NCBI GenBank assembly: GCA_041862375.1
Contig: JBGVTE010000093.1
Location: 1 to 26,329, forward strand
Origin: WVZL01 sp041862375
Lineage (GTDB): Bacteria; Acidobacteriota; Aminicenantia; Aminicenantales; Aminicenantaceae
Length of the DNA: 26,329 nucleotides
Direction: 5' to 3'
In this document: positions 1 through 6,736 of the stretch, piece by piece
Position numbering within the stretch: position 1 is the stretch's first letter
How the letters are laid out: every line of letters begins with the position of its first letter
Program-made: the position numbers and the translations under genes
Notes under the pieces: generated by a model
What the model was told of the DNA's origin: nothing
Databases searched by the model: none
Seen by the model: only the letters and a program-made list of their open reading frames with translations

Positions 1-805
1 GGATTGCATCTTCAATTTTCCTCAAGGAAAAGCAAATATCACCCAGAGTGTAGACAAGGTTCTCATTCCTCGGATCAAACTCAAGAGCTTCTTTATAGTA
101 ATTCAGGGCAGCTTCCTTATCTTTCCTCTCTAAAGAAAGTTCTCCCAGAAAAGATAAAACTTCACAATGAATCTTTGCTAAATCAGCTCTTTTTTCCTGC
201 TTAAGTCCTTGGGCAACTTTTTCGTATTCTTCCTGAGCGAGTACAATTTCATCCATCCTCCTGTAGCAGTTTCCCATGTAGTAATGGATCTGATAGGCCT
301 CAGGATTTTCGTCCAGGCAGAGCTTATAGGTAACAACAGCTTCTTTATATTTTCCTTCCTCGAAGAGCCTGTTTGCTTCCTCAAAATATTTGAAAAACAT
401 CTCGTCTGTAGGTTCTTCTTGCTCCTCTGGAGGGGATTCTATCTTTTTCAATTTAAAATTTAAACGAAAATTTGGATTAATCTGGCTTATAAATACTCTT
501 TCCACATGGGAATGAAATCCAGGAGCCGAAGCTTCAATCATACACAAACCACTTCCCAAGTTAGTCATTATCCACAGCCCTTTTTTATTGGTAGTAGCTG
601 TTCTTTCGAATCCTTCATTGATTTCGCCAATTTTGCGGAGGCTTCTTAAGGTGACTTTCGCATTTGCGATTGGGTTCCCAGATTCATCGGCAACTCTTCC
701 CATTAACCTTGCTCTTCCAGGGGCGCGCTGGCCAGCAAGCCAGAGGCTAAACAGCATGAGAGAAAATGTAAGAAAAGAAATACTTATTATAAAACTCCTT
801 TTCAT
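1..805 (-). CDS. Exported carboxypeptidase-regulatory-like / TPR protein, 3' end outside window
   Basis: Reading the minus strand from the ATG at 805 gives an open frame of 268 codons that runs off the left edge, so the C-terminus is missing. A strong ribosome site (AAGGAGG) precedes the ATG by five bases. Residues 1-25 are a signal peptide (basic MKR, then a hydrophobic run to about LWLAGQ). Residues about 33-118 look like a carboxypeptidase regulatory-like beta-sandwich: GRVADESGNPIANAKVTL, then a TNKKGLW turn and IEASAPGF, the usual signature of this fold. From about residue 140 TPR helices begin (FEEANRLFEEGKYKEAVVTY; ALNYYKEALEFDPRNENLVY). Such proteins are usually periplasmic scaffolds. 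No enzyme motif is visible. The partner is unknown. Confidence is high that it is a real gene and moderate on the domain naming. Confidence 0.85.
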   Translation of the reverse strand, partial: MKRSFIISISFLTFSLMLFSLWLAGQRAPGRARLMGRVADESGNPIANAKVTLRSLRKIGEINEGFERTATTNKKGLWIMTNLGSGLCMIEASAPGFHSHVERVFISQINPNFRLNFKLKKIESPPEEQEEPTDEMFFKYFEEANRLFEEGKYKEAVVTYKLCLDENPEAYQIHYYMGNCYRRMDEIVLAQEEYEKVAQGLKQEKRADLAKIHCEVLSFLGELSLERKDKEAALNYYKEALEFDPRNENLVYTLGDICFSLRKIEDAI

Positions 806-824
806 TTTTCCTCCTTAATAAGTG

Positions 825-840
825 CCATCTTATAAGATGG
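825..840. promoter_or_regulatory. 16-bp perfect palindrome upstream of the TPR gene, possible operator
   Basis: CCATCTTATAAGATGG is identical to its reverse complement and lies 20 bp before the ATG of the minus-strand gene at 805, close to where transcription should begin. It contains TATAAG, which could be a -10 box. A dimeric repressor site is possible; so is a chance palindrome or an mRNA hairpin just before the ribosome site. Confidence 0.3.
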
Positions 841-1023
841 AAATTAATTTTAGAAGAATTTCATTTTTGTATGCTCGACATATTCCTCACAATTTGCCTA
901 ATTTTCACCTGCTGATATCCTGAAAAGAGCTTATCACACGAAAAACAGCAAGGTCAACGACCAGGAAATCGTGAGGGATTTGTTGGCTTGACCAAAAGGA
1001 AATTATTATCAAAAAATTTACAG

Positions 1024-1052
1024 TTGCGAAAAAAGAATAATAAAATTATAAT
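1024..1052 (+). promoter_or_regulatory. Sigma-70-type promoter for the membrane protein gene
   Basis: TTGCGA (1024-1029), a 17-bp AT-rich spacer and a perfect TATAAT (1047-1052) lie about 47 bp before the GTG start at 1100. The rest of the 806-1099 gap shows no gene. Confidence 0.55.
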
Positions 1053-1099
1053 TCATAAAATCCTTATGAGAACTTATTTAAGCGGACAAGGAGGGAAAT

Positions 1100-1771
1100 G
1101 TGGATAGAAATAATTCCAAATCTTATGTGGGTTTAATCTTGATACTCGGAGCTGTCTGGGGATTATCGGAGACTGCTTTGGGAATGGGGCTTCGAAGTTG
1201 TGCTTCCCTTGTGTCTGGTTCTTTGATGACAGGCGTTGCTCTCTTTTTTATAGCTTCAAGCTGGGTTGTATCCAGACGAATCCTTGCAGTCGCTCTGCTC
1301 CTTGTCATCACAGCCATCTTTAAGATGTTTGATGCTGTTCTTCTGTCTTTGCCTCTACGGCACGGAGCCATAGCTAATCCTATATTTGCTTTCTTCATGG
1401 AATGCGCGGCGTTCCTGGTTTTGGTGATAATAATCAAAGAGACTTTAAAACAGAAAAAACTCGGACAGGCTCTCCTGGGTGGAGCATCTGCTATTATTGC
1501 GGTAAGCCTTTTTCCGCTTGTAAAATTTGCAACCGGTATTCCTGCCTGTGTCTTCCCCGGAACAAGCATCCCTCTCTCTATCTGTTTTGCTCCTTTAGCA
1601 ATTGCGCTCTCGATTGTAACCGTTCCTCTAGGATTCTGGGCAGGGGAGAAATTCAAGGCCGCATTGTCCAGGATTAAAACAGCAAATCGAAAAAAGGCTC
1701 TGAGGTATATTGTCTCTCCTGCGACTCTCGCTTTAAGCCTGGCGATTATTGCTCTTATAAGGCTTATCTGA
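1100..1771 (+). CDS. Polytopic membrane protein of unknown function
   Basis: The frame gives 223 residues. I chose the GTG at 1100 because AAGGAGGG (1088-1095) lies four bases before it. The overlapping ATG at 1098 opens only a twelve-codon frame. The protein is almost wholly hydrophobic, with about seven membrane helices (roughly residues 9-28, 33-53, 60-82, 94-113, 121-142, 155-178 and 203-221). Short basic loops (KQKKL near 119, SRIKTANRKK near 190-200) suggest that those sides face the cytoplasm. The first helix carries a GAVWGLSETALG motif, a kind of sequence I associate with small integral membrane proteins of the transporter S-component sort, but I cannot assign a family. It has its own promoter and no same-strand partner. 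Function unknown. Confidence 0.8.
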   Translation: MDRNNSKSYVGLILILGAVWGLSETALGMGLRSCASLVSGSLMTGVALFFIASSWVVSRRILAVALLLVITAIFKMFDAVLLSLPLRHGAIANPIFAFFMECAAFLVLVIIIKETLKQKKLGQALLGGASAIIAVSLFPLVKFATGIPACVFPGTSIPLSICFAPLAIALSIVTVPLGFWAGEKFKAALSRIKTANRKKALRYIVSPATLALSLAIIALIRLI

Positions 1772-1899
1772 CTCCAGGAAATCTTCTCCTGAAAAATGAG
1801 AATAAATTAAAAAAAGGGGAGCGTGAAGGGATAAATTTACTATAAACTCGATTCTAATCCAATACTGGCAATAATTCCTTTGAAGCTAAAGAACTCCAA

Positions 1900-2787
1900 T
1901 CAAATACCTATTTTTAGCCCTGCCTTTAATGAAATCCCTGAAAGATCTATTGTGGCATCCCTTAAGACCCTCAACCTTGATCCGTGCTCTGAGTCTGGAA
2001 GGTTCAATGCTTTATACAAATTCTCAGGAAAGCTGCCAAAAAACTCGTAATAGTAGAGGTCAAAGGCCTCCTCATACTCAGAAGCATTGAACTTGCTTCT
2101 GCTTGTGCCTGAAAACCCTGATATTTTTGCAAACCTTGCATTAGTTTCTATCAAAAAAGAAATAGTCTTTGAAATTCCGAATTCAAACCCTAATCCTGAG
2201 TAACAACCGAATCCGGTTGCTTTTGTATCCGCGCTAAAGCTTTTAGTATACCCCTTTTCCCCGCTCTTTAGGTCCAGAAGCTTTTCTCCAGCTTCAGAAA
2301 ATTTTGAAAAATAAAATCCTCCTCCCGTAAACAGGTAAACTCTGCTGTTTGAAGAAAGCGGAAAAGTATAGTTTATTCCAAGCGTTATGGGTACGGCCTT
2401 CACTTTGTGGTTAAGGGTGCTTGTAAGTGTGCTGAAAGAAGAGTTAAGGACAAGGGTGTTTTTTTCTTCTTTGGCAACGACATAACCTGTGCTTATCGTA
2501 AAAAAAAGACGCTCTGAAATAGATACCAGAGCCGTTATTTCAAGATCTTTCCCGGCATGAAAATTTTCAAATTCTCTCTCAGCGATATAGCCTGCCGGTT
2601 TAAGATTATCAATTTGATACTGGGAAGCATCTTTAAGGTAAGAATTCACATCCCCGAGGAGAAGGCTGCTTATCCCTCCTGTTATTTTTATCTCGAACTT
2701 TTTGCCTTCTGCTTCAAGGTGCGTGCATACAATAAAAATTGAAAGGAGCAAAATAAAAAATGAGAAAAATATTCTTTTCTTTCCCAT
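1900..2787 (-). CDS. Exported outer-membrane beta-barrel-like protein
   Basis: The frame gives 295 residues. An N-terminal signal peptide (MGKKR, hydrophobic residues 6-21, likely cut after LEA at about residue 26) is followed by alternating hydrophobic and polar strands: FEIKITGGISSLLLG, LFFTISTGYVVA, PITLGINYTFPL, RVYLFTGGGFYF, GLGFEFGISKTISFLIETNARF, ISLKAGLKIGI. Glycine-rich, aromatic-rich amphipathic strands and a final strand ending in GLKIGI are typical of the OmpA-like or porin-type beta-barrels of about 8-12 strands. No enzyme motif is present. It is transcribed divergently from a protein of similar size and layout, 86 bp away. A possible minus-strand promoter (TTGCTT, 16 bp, TATAGA) lies in that gap. 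The specific substrate or role is unknown. Confidence 0.75.
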   Translation of the reverse strand: MGKKRIFFSFFILLLSIFIVCTHLEAEGKKFEIKITGGISSLLLGDVNSYLKDASQYQIDNLKPAGYIAEREFENFHAGKDLEITALVSISERLFFTISTGYVVAKEEKNTLVLNSSFSTLTSTLNHKVKAVPITLGINYTFPLSSNSRVYLFTGGGFYFSKFSEAGEKLLDLKSGEKGYTKSFSADTKATGFGCYSGLGFEFGISKTISFLIETNARFAKISGFSGTSRSKFNASEYEEAFDLYYYEFFGSFPENLYKALNLPDSEHGSRLRVLRDATIDLSGISLKAGLKIGI

Positions 2788-2873
2788 CTTTTCTATTCTA
2801 TATTCAGAGATTTTTTGAAAGCAAGAATAATTTATTTTTCAGCTTACGGCTAGTATTGTATTTATAGTGCAAC

Positions 2874-3782
2874 ATGCGCATAATACATTCAATGAGAAAA
2901 AGCACATCCCTATTAATATCAATCTTCTTCATTGCTTTTTCAATACTTAATGCAGAAGAAGAAAAAAAGAAATCATTTGAAATATTTGCGTTTGCCAACG
3001 TGAATTTTAGCGCAGTCAATACAACCTACCAGAATAATTTTGAACTGGATTTCGACGCTGCCAAACCAGGTTCTTACGCTTCTCAAATACTTACACTTCA
3101 GGGAAAGGCTAGGGAAGGTTTTAATGCTGGTTTTACCTATTTCATGTCAGAAAAGTTCGGGATAAAGTTCAGCCTGAACTATTCAAGGAACCTTCTGAGC
3201 GGAGAAAATTCCCCTTACAAAATCTATTTAAAATATATATCCATACATCCCCCCGATTATGTGCCCCATGAAGTAACATACGATGAAACATACGATTGGC
3301 TGACTACTCAGGGGAATCTTAAGACTTTTTCATTCTTCACAAACTTACAGTATAGGTTTGTTATCTCAAAAAACACAACTGCATCTTTTTCAGCAGGAAG
3401 CGGTTTCTACAGGGTCTATGGCAATTTTAATCCTCTTGGATATTCAGAATTCTGGTTAGGCGGACACGGTGTTCTCTTCTCAGAGCACTACCTTGTTATG
3501 TTGAAGATACCTTCTTCGGGTAAAATCGGTTTTAACACAGATTTTGAGCTCAACTTCCGACTTTCTAAAAATTTTTCTTTTGCAGCAAAATTAGCATACA
3601 ACCTGTGCGGAAACATCTCCATAATACCGGTCATAGATAAAGTCTTATTCTACCCCTATCTTGGCAAAGTCGCGGAAAATAAGCTTTCAAAAATTAAAGA
3701 TCAAATGAAATTAAAATCACTTAAAATAAACCCATCGTTTCTAAGCCTGAATTTCGGGATAAAATACAGTTTGAATATATAA
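2874..3782 (+). CDS. Exported outer-membrane beta-barrel-like protein, divergent partner
   Basis: The frame gives 302 residues. Two start codons are possible, ATG 2874 and ATG 2892, and neither has a clear ribosome site. The 2892 start gives a compact signal peptide (MRKSTSLL, hydrophobic core, cut near LNA before EEEKKK). The mature part alternates beta strands: FEIFAFANVNFSAV, NAGFTYFMSEKFGIKFSLNYSR, FFTNLQYRFVISKNTTASFSAGSGFY, IGFNTDFELNFRLSKNFSFAAKLAYNL, SLNFGIKYSLNI. The order of elements (strand block, SEKFGIKF-type strand, GSGFY/GGGFY strand, RLSKNFSF/GISKTISF strand, terminal strand) parallels the protein at 1900-2787. The two are therefore probably diverged paralogues rather than chance neighbours. 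A barrel in the outer membrane is inferred; no substrate can be named. Confidence 0.75.
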   Translation: MRIIHSMRKSTSLLISIFFIAFSILNAEEEKKKSFEIFAFANVNFSAVNTTYQNNFELDFDAAKPGSYASQILTLQGKAREGFNAGFTYFMSEKFGIKFSLNYSRNLLSGENSPYKIYLKYISIHPPDYVPHEVTYDETYDWLTTQGNLKTFSFFTNLQYRFVISKNTTASFSAGSGFYRVYGNFNPLGYSEFWLGGHGVLFSEHYLVMLKIPSSGKIGFNTDFELNFRLSKNFSFAAKLAYNLCGNISIIPVIDKVLFYPYLGKVAENKLSKIKDQMKLKSLKINPSFLSLNFGIKYSLNI

Positions 3783-3794
3783 ATGACCAACTCT

Positions 3795-4220
3795 CTAAAA
3801 AAATTGTGCCCCCTGCTCTTTTTTCTCATGACTGGAATCAAGATAAAACTGTAATTTCTTTAAGCCGCGCCAGCATCTTCCTGACATCTTCAACTTCAGC
3901 AATACCGGATCAGCATCCTTCCAGAGGCTGAGGAATTTCTGGTAATGCTCAATAGCTTTGGCTTTTTCGCCTTTCTGCTCGTATATATTGCCCAGGAAGT
4001 AGAAGCTCTTAGCGTAGATATCGCCATAGCCAAGTCTGCCCATTGTAAGCCTCGTTATCCTTTCGTATTCTTCTTGAGCCCTGTCTAAATCCCCTGATAA
4101 GTAATAGGCTTTTGCTAATGGATCAATGAATATAGCACGGGATTCATGATTGTCAAGAGCTATGGCTTTCTTGAAAGACTCAATAGCTTTAGATAAGTTC
4201 TTTCTTTTAAGCTCTATCAT
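3795..4220 (-). pseudogene. Frameshifted 3' remnant of a Ser/Thr kinase-TPR gene
   Basis: The open frame encodes 141 residues with TPR-like helices (YYLSGDLDRAQEEYERI, GNIYEQKGEKAKAIEHYQKF, then LWKDADP). The C-terminal part matches the end of the intact kinase at 6737-9862 (KLYEEKGLSSKAVKQYKKF, then LWKDADPG). Right after LWKDADP the frame turns into unrelated sequence. If one base is restored near 3904-3908, the other frame continues as IAEVEDVRKMLARLKEI and stops at 3838-3840. That mirrors FPEIEDAKKRLTELKSQ at the end of the intact kinase. Upstream, the frame is closed by a TAG about 40 bases before the first ATG, and no ribosome site is visible. I read this as the tail of a lost paralogue, lacking kinase and membrane parts. 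An expressed short TPR protein is the alternative. Confidence 0.7.
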
Positions 4221-4230
4221 CCATATGCAA

Positions 4231-4259
4231 TTGACCTCAATTTTTTCATGTAATATTAT
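4231..4259 (+). promoter_or_regulatory. Sigma-70-type promoter for the acylase gene
   Basis: TTGACC (4231-4236), an exact 17-bp spacer and TATTAT (4254-4259) lie 40 bp before the ATG at 4300. The predicted leader is about 35 nt and contains the AAAGGAG ribosome site. Confidence 0.6.
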
Positions 4260-4299
4260 CTAGGCTTGAAAAAATGCTTCAGTATAAAGGAGACATATA

Positions 4300-6423
4300 A
4301 TGCCCAATCAGAAAATGCTTCGCTCGTTATTAATCAGCTTATTAATACTTTTTCTTATTTTCTGTGGCAAAGGTGAAATTTCTGAGCTTGAAAGAATGGA
4401 GCAAATGGCTCAATCTGTGAAAATTTATCGCGACACCTACGGTGTTCCACATATCTACGGCCCAACTGATGCCAGTGTGATCTTTGGATTTATGTATGCC
4501 CGAGCAGAGGATCGTTTTTTCCGAATCGAAGAGAATTACATCTGGCTCCTCGGGAGAAGTGCTGAGGTCTTTGGAGAGAAGGAATTAAGCTCTGATATTT
4601 TATTACGAGCAATGGAATTCGAAAAGCGTTCTAAAACTGAATACAAGAATGCCACTCCAGAGATTCGGACTCTGTGCGTCGCTTTCGCAGATGGGCTCAA
4701 TTATTATCTGGTGAAGAATCCTGACGTTAAACCGAAGCTTATAACCCGCTTCGAACCCTGGTTTGCCTACTTAGCTGGCCGCTCATTCGGTTTGAGCAGG
4801 GTCAGAGTAGATCCAAAAGAATTGCTTTCAGTGAGTCCGCCCAAAGGGCCAGAGCCAAAAGAGGGATCCAACATGTGGGCTTTAGGTCCCAGTAAAAGCA
4901 ATACAGGAAATGCCATGTTGTTCATTAATCCACACATTCCTCTCCACGAACCATACGAAGTCCATCTCCACAGTGATGAAGGTCTGAATATTACTGGCGT
5001 GCTGGGTTATGGCTCAGGCATTTTCCCCGTAATGGGTCACAATGAAAACCTGGGATGGGCTTTGACGGTAAATTCCCCTGATATTGTGGATATATATGTG
5101 GAAACATTTGATGATCCAGCAAATCCACTCGCTTACCGCTATGGAGAAGGCTACCGCAAAGCAATCGAGTGGTCAGAATCCATTAAGGTCAAAACAAAGA
5201 ACGGGATTAAAGAACAAACTGTTACACTGCGAAAGACCCACCATGGTCCTATAATTGCCAAAAAGGATGGGAAATACCTGGCAGCTAAAGTAGCGAAATT
5301 AGAAGAAAGCCGTCTTTTCGAACAGTGGCGAGCTATGGCCAAGGCACGGAATCTTGAAGAATTTAGAGAGGCAGTTTCAATGTGTGCGCTCGTCTTTCAC
5401 AACATCATGTATGCTGACTGTGAGGGCAACATCTTCTATGTATACAATGGGGCAATTCCCAGAAGGAATCCGCAGTTTGACTGGTCACAACCTGTTGACG
5501 GCTCCAATCCTGAGACAGAATGGCTGGGATATCATAAATTTGATGAACTGCCGCAGCTCCTAAACCCGAAAAGCGGATGGATGCAAAATTGTAATTCAAG
5601 TCCATTTGAAACGACATCCGACGGAAATCCGGTGGAATCCGATTATCCTGCCTACATGGTCAGTGAAGGAGATAACGCACGCTCAAAAACTTCACGGCAA
5701 ATTCTCTCCTCTAAAGAAAATTTCACCTATGAAGAGCTTTTGCAAAAAGCGTTTGATACTCACGTGGTGGAAGCTGAAGAGAAAATCACTGAGCTTGAAA
5801 AAGAATGGGGAGCTTTCAGGTTATCTCATCGCACTTGGGACGCAACTCTGGGCGAAGCGATTTCTGAGCTTACCTCCTGGGACCGGAGAAGCACTATCGA
5901 ATCTGTACCTGCCACATTGTTTATGTTGTGGTATGAAAAGATGTACCTCAGCCGGGAAAAAGAGGCTGATTCAAAGCCCTGGCGGATGATCCGCACCCTC
6001 CAAGAAGTTATGAAAAAACTTGAAAAAGACTTCGGGAACTGGCGGATTCCCTGGGGAGAAATCAACAGGCACCAGCGCAGGGATATAAGAGTTGAAGAGC
6101 AGTTCAGTGACGAAAGGACGAGCTTACCCTGCCCGGGCGGCCGTGGAGCTGTGGGTATGGTTTTTAGCTTTTATTCCAGGCCAATTGAAGGTTTAAAACG
6201 GCGCTATGGAATCGCCGGACATTCATATGTAAGCGTTGTCGAGTTTGGCAAGGAAATTAGAAGGAAATCAATAGTTCCCTTCGGACAGAGTTCCGATCCA
6301 GAATCTCCACACTATTTCGATCAGGCGCCTCTCTTTGTCAAAGGCCAGTTCAAACCGGCCTGGTTTACTCTGGATGAAATTAAAGCAAATCTGGAACGTT
6401 CCTTCCGTCCGGGCGAGAAGTGA
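4300..6423 (+). CDS. Penicillin acylase family (S45, Ntn hydrolase) lipoprotein
   Basis: The product is 707 residues, the usual size of an unprocessed precursor. It starts with a lipoprotein signal: hydrophobic residues 8-20 and a LIFC lipobox with Cys22. Family features follow in order. RDTYGVPHIYG (44-54) is the conserved N-terminal strand of the alpha chain. GFMYARAEDRFFR (63-75) is the next conserved block. EGSNMWAL has Ser190, the expected autocleavage point and N-terminal nucleophile of the beta chain. THHGPI follows at 313-318. GWMQNCNSSP (426-435) has the Asn (430 or 432) that helps form the oxyanion hole. Known members hydrolyse amides such as beta-lactam side chains, acyl-homoserine lactones or cyclic lipopeptides; the substrate here cannot be read from sequence. 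It is likely anchored in the periplasm. It has its own promoter and good ribosome site, and its neighbours give no pathway link beyond other peptide hydrolases. Confidence 0.92.
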   Translation: MPNQKMLRSLLISLLILFLIFCGKGEISELERMEQMAQSVKIYRDTYGVPHIYGPTDASVIFGFMYARAEDRFFRIEENYIWLLGRSAEVFGEKELSSDILLRAMEFEKRSKTEYKNATPEIRTLCVAFADGLNYYLVKNPDVKPKLITRFEPWFAYLAGRSFGLSRVRVDPKELLSVSPPKGPEPKEGSNMWALGPSKSNTGNAMLFINPHIPLHEPYEVHLHSDEGLNITGVLGYGSGIFPVMGHNENLGWALTVNSPDIVDIYVETFDDPANPLAYRYGEGYRKAIEWSESIKVKTKNGIKEQTVTLRKTHHGPIIAKKDGKYLAAKVAKLEESRLFEQWRAMAKARNLEEFREAVSMCALVFHNIMYADCEGNIFYVYNGAIPRRNPQFDWSQPVDGSNPETEWLGYHKFDELPQLLNPKSGWMQNCNSSPFETTSDGNPVESDYPAYMVSEGDNARSKTSRQILSSKENFTYEELLQKAFDTHVVEAEEKITELEKEWGAFRLSHRTWDATLGEAISELTSWDRRSTIESVPATLFMLWYEKMYLSREKEADSKPWRMIRTLQEVMKKLEKDFGNWRIPWGEINRHQRRDIRVEEQFSDERTSLPCPGGRGAVGMVFSFYSRPIEGLKRRYGIAGHSYVSVVEFGKEIRRKSIVPFGQSSDPESPHYFDQAPLFVKGQFKPAWFTLDEIKANLERSFRPGEK

Positions 6424-6498
6424 CAAAAGAGATAAGATTCGGAATAAAAAAGAACGAGTAGGAACGAGAAAACCCAGAAGCGTAAAGGAATTCAGTGG

Positions 6499-6630
6499 TT
6501 GGCCGCGAAATGGAGTATTTTTGGTTATATGTTCCTTTTCTTAGCAGCGTGGTTTGCATGTGGTATCGGTAAAATATCTCACCTACCAAAAATGATAGAG
6601 ATTGTTTACCCAGGAAGCCATCCTCTATAA
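6499..6630 (+). CDS. Possible small membrane peptide (43 aa) between acylase and kinase
   Basis: The 313-bp gap at 6424-6736 contains one short frame with some coding character. A TTG at 6499 lies nine bases after AAAGGA, and the frame ends with TAA at 6628. The peptide has one hydrophobic stretch (WSIFGYMFLFLAAWFACGIG, about residues 5-24) and a mixed tail ending in YPGSHPL. A single membrane helix is plausible. It could instead be leftover sequence, since the start is non-ATG and no homologue comes to mind. Low confidence. Confidence 0.2.
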   Translation: MAAKWSIFGYMFLFLAAWFACGIGKISHLPKMIEIVYPGSHPL

Positions 6631-6679
6631 GCTGGTCGCATATTTTTATGTAAGATCAATAAAAGTACTAAAGTTCAAT

Positions 6680-6708
6680 TTGACTCTCATTTGATTAATT
6701 GATACTCT
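6680..6708 (+). promoter_or_regulatory. Candidate promoter for the kinase gene
   Basis: TTGACT (6680-6685), a 17-bp spacer and TACTCT (6703-6708) lie 28 bp before the ATG at 6737. The -35 box is good and the -10 box is poor. The ribosome site (AAAGAAG, 6725-6730 region) is also weak, so expression may be low or controlled. Confidence 0.4.
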
Positions 6709-6736
6709 TTCCTTCGAGCAGTCAAAGAAGTTAATA

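Noticed and set aside
1123..1656. Minus-strand open frame of 177 codons opposite the membrane protein gene
   Set aside because: It is the antisense of a clear seven-helix protein with promoter and ribosome site; the minus-strand translation is basic and low in structure, with no ribosome site.
2804..3019. Minus-strand frame of 71 codons across the divergent gap
   Set aside because: It overlaps the start of the plus-strand barrel-type gene, lacks a ribosome site and shows no domain.
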